Positions 10,401 through 18,754 of a stretch of 45,715 nucleotides of DNA are shown one piece after another. The notes below the pieces were generated by a model, which was not told the DNA's origin, ran no database searches, and saw only the letters and a list, made by a program, of their open reading frames with translations. Where the stretch lies: the NCBI GenBank assembly GCA_020627705.1, contig JAHDGJ010000009.1, positions 1 to 45,715 of the forward strand. Direction: 5' to 3'. The number at the start of each line of letters is the position of its first letter. Position 1 is the first letter of the stretch. This stretch comes from Saprospiraceae bacterium. GTDB taxonomy: Bacteria; Bacteroidota; Bacteroidia; Chitinophagales; Saprospiraceae. Position numbers and translations under genes: made by a program.

Positions 10401-12408
10401 TTTGATTGGTTGTGCGGGGACAGATACAGAACCAAGTGCTTTGGGTATCCCTGAATTCCCAGAGACGGGTTGCGATCAATTGGCATATACGTACCAAGAT
10501 CAGGTGTTTACTTTTGTAGATGACGCTTGTTTCAAGATCCTAAGAACGTGGACATTGATCGATTGGTGTCAATATGATCCTGCAACTCCTGCTGGTCCTG
10601 GCATTTGGATCCATCAACAAGAGATTAAAATCAATGACAATACAGCGCCAATGCCTATTGCTCCGGATAGAGAATTTTTAATTACTTCCAATACAGAATG
10701 CTCAGTTACTGGGGCTGTCTCCGTGGATGGCAATGATGACTGTGGTAATTTGAGTTATTACTATACATTGGATGGTGGGGCTACCATTGATACTTTAGGA
10801 GCAAACAACAATTTCTCTCAGAGCTGGTCAATAGGAAAACATGTGGTGACTTGGATTGTGGAAGATATGTGTGGCAATACAGCTACTGTGGACCAAACTA
10901 TTGATGTTAAAGACGTTGCTGCTCCGACGCCATATTGTTTGAGCTCTATTAAAACAGTACTGATGCCAAGCAGTGGTACGATTGATATATGGGCAAGTGA
11001 TTTTGATTTGGGTACGGTAGACAATTGCGATACCGACATAAAGGCTTCGTTTGAGGACGGTTCTACGAGCATGACTTTTGGGTGCGATCAATTGGGGCCT
11101 CAGCTTATAAAAATTGTATTTACCGATAAATCTGGAAACAGCGATTTCTGTGAGGTAGAGTTAGATGTTCAGGACAATTCAAATGCTTGTGGCAATGGAA
11201 ACAGCAGAATTGCTGGTGAGGTATATAATGAACTTTTTGAAAAAGCAGATGAGGTTAAAGTATTGCTTGTGAATAATTCTACTGAAGAGGTAGAATCACA
11301 AGCTACTCAAAATGGTGCTTATAGTTTTGATGATTTAACTCCTAATGAGTCGTACTATGTTGAGGCCAAGAAAGAAGGGGATTACATGAACGGTATTTCC
11401 ACTTTGGATTTAGTGTTGATGCAAAAGCATATTCTCAACATTCAAAAACTAGACTCTCCATACAAGATTATTGCAGCAGATATTAACAACAGTGGACATA
11501 TTTCTGCCATAGACTTAATTGAATTGAGGAAATTGATTTTAGGAGTTTATCTAGAGTTGCCAAACAACGAAAGCTGGAGGTTTTTAAATGCTTCTTCACA
11601 ATTTGTGGATGAAGAAAGCCCTTTCCCTTTTGTTGAAGTCATTGAGCATGATCCTTTGATTAACGATCAATTGGACAGCGATTTTATTGCTGTCAAAATT
11701 GGAGACGTTAACAACACCTCTTTGCTCAACTTTAATAGTGTCGTTACCGAAAATAGATCTGGTGGTTCTCTAGAATTAATTCAAAGCGTAAATCGAATTG
11801 GTGAGCAAACATTTGAGATAGAAATTTCATCTGCAGAACAAATCTCTATGGCAGGATTACAAATGGCTTTAGACATACCAGATGCGGCTATTGTAAAATC
11901 CATAAAAGGTAAGGCCTTAGATATCAATACTTCTCATTTCAATGCAGAGCAGAAAGGTGCGATTTTGTTGAGTTGGAATGATCAAGCTCAGATTGACATT
12001 TCTGAAAACGATGTGTTGTTTACTTTAATTATTGAATCCGAGAGAATCCCGGAGGTGAAGACGCTTAATCACCAGCTAGCCAATGAAGCCTACACGGATG
12101 CCTTAGAAATTGTTGAAGTGAAATTACGAGGCGAATTAGAGCCCATCGAGTCTTTTGTGTTAAAACAAAATGTACCTAACCCTTTTGTGAATCAAACAGA
12201 TATTGAGTTTAATTTGCCTGAGGCAGATCAAGTAGAGATAGAAGTGTTGGACATTAGTGGGCGTACAATATATAGACATACAAATCAATATGCCAAAGGA
12301 TTGCATACCATAAGTTTGAATGCCTCTGACTTAAAAGCCAAAGGGGTATTGTACTACCGATTCAAATCGACGAAGTATGAAAAAACCATGAAAATGGTAG
12401 TATTATAA
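7408..12408 (+). CDS. Giant secreted T9SS type A protein with HYR/Ig-like repeats, dockerin-like and cohesin-like segments
   Basis: A 1666-residue protein. The signal peptide ends in AMWAQP near residue 35; the start may be M1, M2 or a later Met (position 10 or 13). Residues 36-290 form a beta-rich domain I cannot name. A long series of Cys-rich HYR/Ig-like repeats follows (for example APVLDCPADITITC, SPVFVCP, RTWTLIDWC). Near 1329-1384 are two dockerin-like calcium loops (NGISTLDLVLMQKHIL and DINNSGHISAIDLIELRKLI). Residues about 1454-1547 resemble a cohesin fold. The last 80 residues (from VLKQNVPNPF) form a type A T9SS sorting domain. It is probably displayed on the cell surface; adhesion or matrix function is likely, with no catalytic domain visible. 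It is followed by a strong terminator and is probably monocistronic. Confidence 0.9.
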   Translation: MMKSTLLRKMNRMNAIKSYACSALLMLITTAMWAQPSVPVIPVTSSCDNLVLTPSSLNRIASDNFDAQQNVTSVSMVTDLGTSSSHLDVFSSTGDLFGITDGNSSAGMPLQAPFALVDDAFDVSCPGYFASDNAGVVPCNYGNNFFGIVDSQNGDNSGAVTATWNFDISSASLVTQLCIDMGAMGDFESSSDYFRFSMQIDGGTSSVIFSAVSDDDISASYDVANGPVVLNDPLILTDAKGSRVLTNGMTTFCVDVNQTGSNLRLDLEALFDGGAEAVAFDNIVLFGLDNSCAITYNYYDADPSSAGANLLHSGSTYAPGNNAYTSPLELWITAEDCMTQESDAIQISAVSGQDLTLSCNAHLNLSANENCELPLDFDVLLEGEVESDAVNNAFLEYTLYNEDGQQITQADINDYLGDVIQFKVENTCDGNSCWGTIFIEDKLAPVLDCPADITITCIEEHEAFSTQYIADNHLTNNCGDATVYLVSDRTTDIECDDALNPNLSAIRTICYIAEDSSGNVSNECCYEVRYTRVHLFDQNTGALNIVFPAHQDLTCTNYPQWESTYDPAFGAPYISTASGDLSIYPSMGECELSTTYTDEIVPICGAQYKVLRHWLIVDWCSGESMQHTQILKVEEEGFTTLCPEVEILYTSNGDPYTCTAIYTSTSKSEFEDDFDANGKVSRCSAWEFEVLYKIADAEGNPPVGTVFTDAGVTKIDLPNGDYHYTIPELPLGCVWIRYVFTDECGVMQECSTELFVVDNTPPNTVCEEHTVVTIGPDGWGLAEASSFDDESFDSCNGPIAFGVRKLDETCSVDANGDLFGVFGGNEYFERISFCCEEIGNTVLVELVVVDDANGDGIFGNTISVDLECNDQDLSTMVSDNWNACIVEVEVEDITSPVFVCPAVSVNMDHTCDFDRDVNAGQPYYVANSQICASVYKVVLIDSIRSIPDNCGNYSVTKKWQIVNDNTDEILETCAQVINMNNVVAFTPDQITWPEDHLDLIGCAGTDTEPSALGIPEFPETGCDQLAYTYQDQVFTFVDDACFKILRTWTLIDWCQYDPATPAGPGIWIHQQEIKINDNTAPMPIAPDREFLITSNTECSVTGAVSVDGNDDCGNLSYYYTLDGGATIDTLGANNNFSQSWSIGKHVVTWIVEDMCGNTATVDQTIDVKDVAAPTPYCLSSIKTVLMPSSGTIDIWASDFDLGTVDNCDTDIKASFEDGSTSMTFGCDQLGPQLIKIVFTDKSGNSDFCEVELDVQDNSNACGNGNSRIAGEVYNELFEKADEVKVLLVNNSTEEVESQATQNGAYSFDDLTPNESYYVEAKKEGDYMNGISTLDLVLMQKHILNIQKLDSPYKIIAADINNSGHISAIDLIELRKLILGVYLELPNNESWRFLNASSQFVDEESPFPFVEVIEHDPLINDQLDSDFIAVKIGDVNNTSLLNFNSVVTENRSGGSLELIQSVNRIGEQTFEIEISSAEQISMAGLQMALDIPDAAIVKSIKGKALDINTSHFNAEQKGAILLSWNDQAQIDISENDVLFTLIIESERIPEVKTLNHQLANEAYTDALEIVEVKLRGELEPIESFVLKQNVPNPFVNQTDIEFNLPEADQVEIEVLDISGRTIYRHTNQYAKGLHTISLNASDLKAKGVLYYRFKSTKYEKTMKMVVL

Positions 12409-12429
12409 ACAATGCGTTTTTCAATTCTT

Positions 12430-12468
12430 ATAAGTGCATCGAAAGTCTTCGGTGCACTTATTTTTTTT
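12430..12468 (+). terminator. Rho-independent terminator of the 1666-residue protein gene
   Basis: ATAAGTGCA (12430-12438) pairs perfectly with TGCACTTAT (12453-12461). Inner CGAA/TTCG pairs extend the stem, and a run of eight T follows. It lies 22 bp after the stop codon. Confidence 0.92.
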
Positions 12469-12580
12469 ACTGCAAGATTTTAAATAAAAAAAGATTTATT
12501 CAGCGCCCTAATGATGACATACCCCGTCTCCTCAACAGCGATAGTCTGAGGTGCAAAGCAAATTAAACAAGAAAATACTG

Positions 12581-12735
12581 GTCCTTTTCATAAGTCCTAG
12601 CGAACGGAAAGCGGAAGTGCGTTCGCCGAAGGCGAAAAAAGCATGTAGCTTGAAAGAGAGCGTTCCCGCAGAACTGCGGGAAGGATATAGAAAAGGACTA
12701 GCGCTTTGCCTACTTTGCCGTAATGGGAAAGTAGG
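12581..12735. other. Hairpin-dense, GC-richer intergenic element (candidate structured RNA or MITE-like repeat)
   Basis: This segment is visibly richer in G and C than its surroundings. GTCCTTTTC (12581-12589) pairs with GAAAAGGAC (12690-12698), with more pairing inward (ATA and TCCT against AGGA and TAT), giving a closing stem around a roughly 118-nt loop. Inside are GCGAACG/CGTTCGC (12600-12606 with 12620-12626), the alternative TTCGCC/GGCGAA (12622-12627 with 12631-12636), and a 9-bp hairpin TTCCCGCAG/CTGCGGGAA (12663-12671 with 12674-12682). A further hairpin CCTACTTT/AAAGTAGG (12709-12716 with 12728-12735) follows. An open frame of 96 codons crosses it but lacks protein character. The strand is unknown. 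The rest of the 12469-12812 gap shows nothing recognisable. Confidence 0.6.
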
Positions 12736-12812
12736 ATCAGAAAAAAATAGGGAACATAATCAATACCAACACTTACTTGTCAAAAGCAGAGGAAAACAAA
12801 AAGAAATTAAAG

Positions 12813-13466
12813 TTATGCCTCAATCAAGCCATCAATCATAGTGAGACTTCGATCACTCAATTTAGCAAGCTCTAAATCATGTGTAACGATCACAAAGCTT
12901 TGATCAATTTCATCCCGTAATTTGAAAAACAATTGATGCAACTCTTCAGAAGTTGACTTGTCTAAATTTCCAGTAGGTTCATCTGCAAAAATAATGGCGG
13001 GGTCGTTTACCAAAGCTCTAGCTATGGCAACACGTTGTTGCTCCCCACCAGAAAGTTGATTGGGCTTATGATCAAATCTTTCGTTCAAACCCAAATAATC
13101 CAATAGTTCCTTCGCTTTTTTTTCGGCTATTGCTTTTTCAGTGCCACGGATATATGCTGGGATTGAAACATTTTCTATAGCGTTGAACTCGGCCAACAAA
13201 TGATGAAACTGAAAAACAAATCCGATGTTTTGATTTCTGAAATCGGCTAAATCTTTTTCACGAAGTGCAAATACATTTGTACCATTTATGGAAACACTAC
13301 CTTGGTCAGGTTGGCCTAGAGAACCTAAGATGTGAAGCAACGTGCTTTTTCCAGATCCTGATTTGCCAACGATGCTAACAAACTCGCCTTTCTGAATTTC
13401 TAAACCAACACCTCGTAAAACATGAATGTCTTCAAATGATTTATGTATGTTTTCTGCCTTAAGCAT
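12813..13466 (-). CDS. lolD: ABC transporter ATP-binding protein, LolD-like
   Basis: A 217-residue ATPase with Walker [11 protein letters not shown]-loop VFQFHHLL, signature [15 protein letters not shown], Walker [13 protein letters not shown] and switch His in VTHD. The EF/MacB/LolD-subfamily features ([15 protein letters not shown], short length, DEPTGNLD) point to LolD, which powers release of lipoproteins from the inner membrane with LolC/E. No LolC/E permease is next to it, so other members of this subfamily (FtsE, MacB-like) cannot be excluded. I chose the ATG at 13466 ([11 protein letters not shown]) over an upstream TTG at 13472, because LolD homologues begin this way and a candidate -7 promoter element ends only three bases before this ATG. 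Confidence 0.82.
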   Translation of the reverse strand: MLKAENIHKSFEDIHVLRGVGLEIQKGEFVSIVGKSGSGKSTLLHILGSLGQPDQGSVSINGTNVFALREKDLADFRNQNIGFVFQFHHLLAEFNAIENVSIPAYIRGTEKAIAEKKAKELLDYLGLNERFDHKPNQLSGGEQQRVAIARALVNDPAIIFADEPTGNLDKSTSEELHQLFFKLRDEIDQSFVIVTHDLELAKLSDRSLTMIDGLIEA

Positions 13467-13469
13467 GCT

Positions 13470-13477
13470 CAAAACTA
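13470..13477 (-). promoter_or_regulatory. Candidate -7 element abutting the lolD start
   Basis: On the minus strand TAGTTTTG (TAnnTTTG consensus) is followed by AGC and then the ATG at 13466. If used, the transcript would start at or next to the start codon. No clear -33 element is present. Confidence 0.3.
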
Positions 13478-13592
13478 GATAATTGGCTTAATTCCTGTAC
13501 TTATTAAAGCAGTTTTATTTTACCTGACTATGACAAAAGATTAATTTCGCGGAGCTCAAAAGCCATAATTTAGAATTACGAAAAAGTTATCA

Positions 13593-14822
13593 ATGAAAAT
13601 ATTGCAGTTATGTAAGAAATTCCCTTATCCATTAAAAGATGGGGAGTCTATTGCTGTAAGTTCATTGAGTAAAGCTTTGCACAATTTGGGCTGTGAAATT
13701 AGTTTGCTTTCGATGAACACTTCGAAGCATTTTACAGATATAAATGCCCTCCCTGCGGATTATGACCAATACAAGAAAATTTATACCGTAGAGCACGACA
13801 ATAAGATCAATCCATGGGATGCGGTCCGAAATCTATTCGGCAAAAGATCTTTTCATATTTCGAGATATGATTCTGAGGCCTATCGTGCAGAATTAAAAAA
13901 AGTATTAAAAAAGGAATCCTTTGACATTATTCAATTGGAGACCCTGTATATGACTCCGTATATTGAGGACATCAGAGCTGAAACCGATGCTCTAATCGTG
14001 CTTAGGGCACATAACATCGAGTCGGAAATCTGGAGACGACTATCACAAAACGCTAAATTCCTACCGCTCAAATTTTACCTTCAGCACCTCACTGATCGAT
14101 TGGAAGAGTATGAATTAAGTCATCTAAATGATTATGACTACATAGTCGCAGTTTCGGATAGAGATTTGAAGAAATTTAAAACCATGGGGTATCAAAATGG
14201 TGCCATGGTATCTCCAATTGGGATTGATCTTAATAAATACGATTTGCAAAATTCTGAAACCTTTGATATTGGTTTTATTGGTTCTATGGACTGGAAGCCA
14301 AATGAAGAAGGGTTAGAATGGTTTTGTACGGAAGTCTTTCCGATTATTCAAAAGAATATCCCTTCGGCCAAATTGCACATTGCTGGTAGGAACACCCAAG
14401 CATCGACTTTTATCCCTGATAACAACAATGTTGTTATGCACGGAGAAGTTGAATCCGCGCAAGATTTTATGGCCAAATGCAAGGTTATGATTGTTCCTCT
14501 GTTTTCAGGAAGTGGAACAAGAGTGAAAATAATTGAAGCAATGGCGCTCAAAAAACCAATTGTTACCACTTCCTTGGGGGTTGAAGGTATTGAGGCTCAA
14601 GATCAAAAAGAAGTATGGATTCACGACGAACCAAATTCGTTTGCGACCGCGGTGGTGGATTTATTGGAAAACCAATCGCTTCGAATTCAAACTGCAGAAT
14701 CGGCATTTAAATTTGCAAAAGAAACATATTGTAGTGAAGAGAATGCCAAGCATTTGCTTCAAACGTATCGTAAGCTTCTCCTGAAGTACGCAGGATCTAA
14801 TAAACCCGTTGAAGTTAGCTAG
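13593..14822 (+). CDS. Glycosyltransferase, GT-B fold (GT4-like)
   Basis: A 409-residue protein with the two-domain GT-B layout. The N-terminal domain begins MKILQLCKKFPYPLKDGESI, and the C-terminal domain carries VSPIGIDLNKYD, FIGSMDWKPNEEGLEWF, SAKLHIAGRN and the donor-binding SGSGTRVKIIEAMALKKPIVTT (EX7E-like). Such enzymes move sugars from nucleotide donors onto polysaccharide or glycolipid acceptors at the inner membrane. The start and C-terminal layout recall glycosyltransferases linked to exopolysaccharide/exosortase clusters, but no such cluster is seen here. The next gene, five bases downstream, encodes a related enzyme, so the pair probably acts in one pathway. The substrate is unknown. 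Confidence 0.85.
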   Translation: MKILQLCKKFPYPLKDGESIAVSSLSKALHNLGCEISLLSMNTSKHFTDINALPADYDQYKKIYTVEHDNKINPWDAVRNLFGKRSFHISRYDSEAYRAELKKVLKKESFDIIQLETLYMTPYIEDIRAETDALIVLRAHNIESEIWRRLSQNAKFLPLKFYLQHLTDRLEEYELSHLNDYDYIVAVSDRDLKKFKTMGYQNGAMVSPIGIDLNKYDLQNSETFDIGFIGSMDWKPNEEGLEWFCTEVFPIIQKNIPSAKLHIAGRNTQASTFIPDNNNVVMHGEVESAQDFMAKCKVMIVPLFSGSGTRVKIIEAMALKKPIVTTSLGVEGIEAQDQKEVWIHDEPNSFATAVVDLLENQSLRIQTAESAFKFAKETYCSEENAKHLLQTYRKLLLKYAGSNKPVEVS

Positions 14823-14827
14823 GTCCA

Positions 14828-15991
14828 TTGAAGATAGCTGTACTTACATCCAGATATCCTTATCCGTTAGAAAAGGGGGATAAACTTAGAATTTTCAACC
14901 ATATCAGAATTCTATCGGAAAAGCACGAGGTCATCCTAATATCAATTGCTGAAAATGAAGATTACAAGATGCACCTTGATAAATTGGGAGAATACGTTTC
15001 TGCTCAGCATGTATTCGTTTTATCAAAAGTAGAACGAGCTCTTTCTTTATCTAAAACTGCCGTTACCAAAGGATCCTTCCGGAGTGCATATTTTTATTCG
15101 AACCGTATCAAAAGAAAAATTTCTAAAGTTCTAACCGAAATAAACCCAGATCATATTCATTGTCATTTAATCAGAATGGCAAACTATTTGGACCAACGAG
15201 GGACACGGACGAGCCTTGATTACATGGATTGCTTTTCGGCGGAAGCCAATAAGCGAATGGGCAATGCCACTGGACTTAGGGCATATTTTTTTCGAAAAGA
15301 GTATCGACGAACGCTCCACGACGAAGCTCAAGCATTCAAAGCATTTGATCAGCATTTTATCATTTCAGATCAAGACAGAAAATTATTGAATGTGGAGAAT
15401 CCCGCACAAGTTAAAATTTTACCTAATGGAATAGATCTGGATTTTTTCAAACTCAATACCTCTCGATCACCAAAATTTGATATAGGTTTTATGGGCAACT
15501 TGGGCTATTATTCTAATCTTGAGGCGGTGAAGTTTTTAAAACAAAACCTAATTCCGCACGTAGCTGGCCTAAAAATGCTCATCGCCGGTGCGCGTCCACC
15601 TAAATGGGTGCTGCACTTGGGAAAGCAGCATCACATAGAGGTGGTCCCTTGGCTTGAAGATATTCGCGAAGCATATTGGAACATCAAAGTGTTTGTTGCG
15701 CCTTTGTTTAAAGGAGTGGGGATGCAAAACAAAATACTTGAGGCCATGGCTTGTGGAATTCCGGTGGTGACCACAGATCAGGTCAACAACGCCATTGGAG
15801 CCATAAACAATAAAGAAATATTGATTGCAAATACTGGGGAAGAATTTAAAAATGCCATCCATCAGTTGTTGGAGGATAAAGATTTATATACACTGATTAC
15901 ACAAAACGCTTCGTCCTTTGTGCAATCTAATTTTAGTTGGGAGAAGCAAACACAGGTCCTTTTGCAATACATTGATTCCACTAACCCATAA
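14828..15991 (+). CDS. Glycosyltransferase, GT-B fold, related to exopolysaccharide-type enzymes
   Basis: A 387-residue protein starting from TTG: KIAVLTSRYPYPLEKGDK forms the first Rossmann strand, and the next Met comes too late. The C-terminal half has LPNGIDLDFF, IGFMGNLGYYSNLEAV, MLIAGARPP and VGMQNKILEAMACGIPVVTT, a GT4-type donor site. The pattern RYPYPLEKGDKLRIFNHIRIL and the middle section (DYMDCFSAEANKRM) resemble the family of PEP-CTERM/exosortase-associated sugar transferases. It lies five bases after the previous glycosyltransferase and nine before the YhhN-family gene, so the three are probably one operon. Donor and acceptor cannot be deduced. Confidence 0.85.
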   Translation: MKIAVLTSRYPYPLEKGDKLRIFNHIRILSEKHEVILISIAENEDYKMHLDKLGEYVSAQHVFVLSKVERALSLSKTAVTKGSFRSAYFYSNRIKRKISKVLTEINPDHIHCHLIRMANYLDQRGTRTSLDYMDCFSAEANKRMGNATGLRAYFFRKEYRRTLHDEAQAFKAFDQHFIISDQDRKLLNVENPAQVKILPNGIDLDFFKLNTSRSPKFDIGFMGNLGYYSNLEAVKFLKQNLIPHVAGLKMLIAGARPPKWVLHLGKQHHIEVVPWLEDIREAYWNIKVFVAPLFKGVGMQNKILEAMACGIPVVTTDQVNNAIGAINNKEILIANTGEEFKNAIHQLLEDKDLYTLITQNASSFVQSNFSWEKQTQVLLQYIDSTNP

Positions 15992-15999
15992 AGGCGGAT

Positions 16000-16641
16000 A
16001 TGCAGCAGCTAATTCTTTCGATAGGTATATTCGTTTCTGCCGTGCTTGCGGTTTATTTTGATCAAGCAGGCCTAAGCGTATGGTATATGGTTTTTAAACC
16101 TCTGACCACCGCGTTAATCATTTTGTTGGTTGCGCTTAATTGGTTTCGTTTTAAGACAAGCTACGCCTTACGTATTCTCGCAGCACTAATTTTTTGTTTG
16201 ATAGGGGATAGCTTTCTACTTTTTGATAGGGGATTCGTATACGGGCTTGCTTCCTTTTTTGTTGGTCATTTATTTATTTTGTTTGCGCTCATTCCGTTTG
16301 GGATAAATAAAAAACTCCTTACTCTTTTGCCTTTACTGCTTTATGGCAATATGTTTTTTTGGCTTCTTTTTCCAAATCTCGAGCAGTTATTAATCCCTGT
16401 GGCGTTATATATAGTGGTCATTCTTTGTATGGTACAACAAGCCTTTGGCCCAATTCTAGATGTTAAAAACAAATTTGGGTTTTTACTAATTGCCGGAGCC
16501 TTACTTTTTGCTTTTTCTGATTCTGTGTTGGCTTATAACAAGTTTTATGCACCAGTTCCTTATGCTGGGGTGATTATTCTGACAAGCTATTGGTTGGCTG
16601 TTTATTTGATTGCTAGGTCAACCAACTATTCAAAGACTTAA
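16000..16641 (+). CDS. YhhN/TMEM86 family membrane protein (lysoplasmalogenase-like)
   Basis: A 213-residue, very hydrophobic protein with about seven or eight predicted membrane segments. It carries the family patterns FKPLTTALIILLVA near the N-terminus and LIGDSFLLFD in the middle, plus FSDSVLAYNKF later; these acidic residues in membrane segments are typical of the YhhN (TMEM86) family. Animal members hydrolyse lysoplasmalogens; the substrate in bacteria is generally uncertain. A GGCGG sequence lies just before the ATG. It follows the two glycosyltransferase genes in the same direction and ends one base from the convergent SprF-like gene. Confidence 0.82.
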   Translation: MQQLILSIGIFVSAVLAVYFDQAGLSVWYMVFKPLTTALIILLVALNWFRFKTSYALRILAALIFCLIGDSFLLFDRGFVYGLASFFVGHLFILFALIPFGINKKLLTLLPLLLYGNMFFWLLFPNLEQLLIPVALYIVVILCMVQQAFGPILDVKNKFGFLLIAGALLFAFSDSVLAYNKFYAPVPYAGVIILTSYWLAVYLIARSTNYSKT

Positions 16642-16642
16642 A

Positions 16643-17695
16643 TTAAAACTTAGGACACGTGTCAAAGCTGTTGTCGTGCTCTCCAATATAAGTGATAGAA
16701 AACTCGAAAGCATTCATTCCTAATCGATCTGTAATTAGATCATTGAGGTGATGATCATAGCTGAAGCCAAAAGAAATATTTTCTTTTTGGTACCCCATCA
16801 AGAAAATAATGGATTCGGGTCCAATGCCATCTACGTTTTGCACCCCACGTACCCAAGCGCCAAGGTGGACAGCGGTTCCAGGTTTCTCTGGAAATTTGAG
16901 AATAAAGTTATTTCCTAATGTGAATTCTTTATGTTCTTCTTGCAGTTGGATTAAAATCCGAGGAGATAGGGCAAAGGATTCACTTTGATCTATGGTTAAG
17001 GCAGCATGAGCAGTAAGTCGAGGTTTTAAAAGGTTTTCGGTTTCTACGGCACAATTTGCACAAGTCTCTTCCGAATAGAAACTCACATTCGGTCTGTTAA
17101 AATGATAGTATGCAGCTCCAGCATTAAAGCGAATACCATCATGTTTATAGAGATAAGTAATGCCACCGCCCATATCTAAAAAGCCGAAATTATTAGAAGG
17201 AAAGGCCTCCGAGGTAGGTAGATTAAAGGCATCAAGGGCATTAAATTGATCTTGAAAAACCAAATCTTCATAATTTATACTACGCTGTACTACACCAAAC
17301 ATTAAGCCTGCACCTAAGTATTTTGTCTTGCGTTCGTCAAGAGATTTATGAAATCCTGCCATCAACGAAACCGAAGTGGTATTTAAATCAAAAGTCCTGA
17401 TTCGATCTGTGTTAAAGCTAATGCCAAGCCCCAGTAAATCAGGATTTCGCTTTTTATCATCCAAGGTTAGTTTGATGTCAGCACCTAATGAAAAAGAAGT
17501 CATAGGGTCTTCCAAAACAGTAGTCCACTGATCTCTATAAATGGTGTTTATTCTAAAAGTACCACCTACCGTTCCAGCCAATGCCGGATTAAAATTGAGT
17601 GGAGAAGCATAAAACTGGGAGTAATGCGGATCCTGAGCTTTAAGCTTAGCGCCTATCAAAAAGAAACAAATACACAATCCAATCAACAACCTCAT
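16643..17695 (-). CDS. PorP/SprF family type IX secretion membrane protein
   Basis: A 350-residue outer-membrane beta-barrel protein of the PorP/SprF family. It has a signal peptide (ending GAKLKAQDPHYSQ), the hallmark opening DPHYSQFYASPLNFNPALAG, and beta-strand-rich repeats such as YYHFNRPNVSF and ISFGFSYDHHLNDL. PorP is needed for T9SS in Porphyromonas and SprF for export of the adhesin SprB in Flavobacterium. Genes of this family usually sit directly after a large CHU_C-type adhesin gene. Here it stands alone, with the CHU_C gene 12 kb away and in another unit. A candidate -7 element lies four bases before the ATG. Confidence 0.92.
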   Translation of the reverse strand: MRLLIGLCICFFLIGAKLKAQDPHYSQFYASPLNFNPALAGTVGGTFRINTIYRDQWTTVLEDPMTSFSLGADIKLTLDDKKRNPDLLGLGISFNTDRIRTFDLNTTSVSLMAGFHKSLDERKTKYLGAGLMFGVVQRSINYEDLVFQDQFNALDAFNLPTSEAFPSNNFGFLDMGGGITYLYKHDGIRFNAGAAYYHFNRPNVSFYSEETCANCAVETENLLKPRLTAHAALTIDQSESFALSPRILIQLQEEHKEFTLGNNFILKFPEKPGTAVHLGAWVRGVQNVDGIGPESIIFLMGYQKENISFGFSYDHHLNDLITDRLGMNAFEFSITYIGEHDNSFDTCPKF

Positions 17696-17699
17696 ATCA

Positions 17700-17707
17700 C
17701 AAAAATA
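17700..17707 (-). promoter_or_regulatory. Candidate -7 element abutting the sprF-like start
   Basis: On the minus strand TATTTTTG is followed by TGAT and the ATG at 17695. It fits TAnnTTTG exactly, but no -33 motif is obvious. Confidence 0.3.
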
Positions 17708-17890
17708 CTAATATTATAAATTTGATTTTAATCTTGTTCTATTTCGATATGGCGTATTATTCCGCCGAAGTCCTCATTTTGAATAACGAAAAAACCCTTT
17801 AAAAATTGAACCTATACTATGGAAATAAAGATTCTAATATGTTGTCTTGGATAGACACAATCCTTGATTTATGATAATTTTACATAGATT

Positions 17891-18754
17891 TTGGCGAAGA
17901 GAAAGAAAAATATTGAAAACTACCCATTTGGCCTGTGTATGGTCAGTGTCGCTCCTCTACGGGCTAAGCCCGACGACCGCTCGGAAATGGTCAGTCAAAT
18001 CCTATTCGGAGAACAAGTAAAAATTCTGAGTAAAAAGGGTAAGAATTGGTTGAAAGTAGAATGCTTATGGGATCGTTATATCGCATGGATAGATCCCAAG
18101 CAACTTTTGAGACTGACTGAAAAAGATTCACAAAAACTCCTTGTTGATGTGCATTACGCTTTAGAAACGGTACAAGCTGTATTGTCCGACCAAAGATCTC
18201 AGAGCATCTTACTGGGTTCTAATCTTCCAGCATTTGATGGTATATCCTTCAAATTTCCTAAACGCAAATTTGTGTATTATGGTCAAGTAATTGGACCACA
18301 ACAAACGGCAATAAGCAGAGAAATTTTTATAAAGATCATTCGTAAATTTCTTTATGCTCCTTATCTCTGGGGAGGAAGGAGCCCGTTTGGTATTGATTGC
18401 AGCGGCTATACACAAATTGTCTTGAAACTCTGTGGTGTTCAAATACCAAGAGATGCTTCGCAACAAGTGAATAGTGGTGAACTGGTTTCTTTTGTGGAAG
18501 AGGCTAGATTAGGAGATTTAGCTTTTTTCGAAAACAGCGAAGGCAAAATAATTCACGTGGGTATTGTGTTAGACGATCAGTTAATCATTCACGCCTCAGG
18601 TCAAGTTCGCATTGATAAATTGGACCATCAAGGTATTTACAACCTAGAAACGAAAAAGTATTCGCACAAACTGCGGGTAATTAAAAGAATATTGGATTTG
18701 CCTTTACCTGAAACGAATGATGAAGCAGAAAAAAATATTACAGGGCCTGAATAA
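17891..18754 (+). CDS. NlpC/P60 (C40) peptidase with N-terminal SH3-like domains
   Basis: A 287-residue cytoplasmic-looking protein (no signal peptide visible) with one or two bacterial SH3-like segments (VSVAPLRAKPDDRSEMVSQ, FGEQVKILSKKGKNWLKV) and a C-terminal NlpC/P60 domain. The catalytic residues are visible: C170 in IDCSGYTQ, H222 in IIHVGIV and H234 in IIHASGQ. The family cleaves bonds to D-amino acids in peptidoglycan stem peptides, often during recycling. The start is TTG, because the conserved opening GLCMVSVAPLRA requires a start before the first ATG (17939). Its last 17 bases overlap the convergent cystathionine beta-synthase gene. Confidence 0.9.
   Translation: MAKRKKNIENYPFGLCMVSVAPLRAKPDDRSEMVSQILFGEQVKILSKKGKNWLKVECLWDRYIAWIDPKQLLRLTEKDSQKLLVDVHYALETVQAVLSDQRSQSILLGSNLPAFDGISFKFPKRKFVYYGQVIGPQQTAISREIFIKIIRKFLYAPYLWGGRSPFGIDCSGYTQIVLKLCGVQIPRDASQQVNSGELVSFVEEARLGDLAFFENSEGKIIHVGIVLDDQLIIHASGQVRIDKLDHQGIYNLETKKYSHKLRVIKRILDLPLPETNDEAEKNITGPE

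Noticed and set aside
12661-12694. Possible group II intron domain V
   Set aside because: The hairpin lacks the AGC base triad, bulge and tetraloop layout of domain V, and no intron-encoded protein is nearby.
12551-12841. Open frame of 96 codons on the plus strand
   Set aside because: It runs through the hairpins of the structured element, has no protein-like features and overlaps the 3' end of lolD on the other strand.
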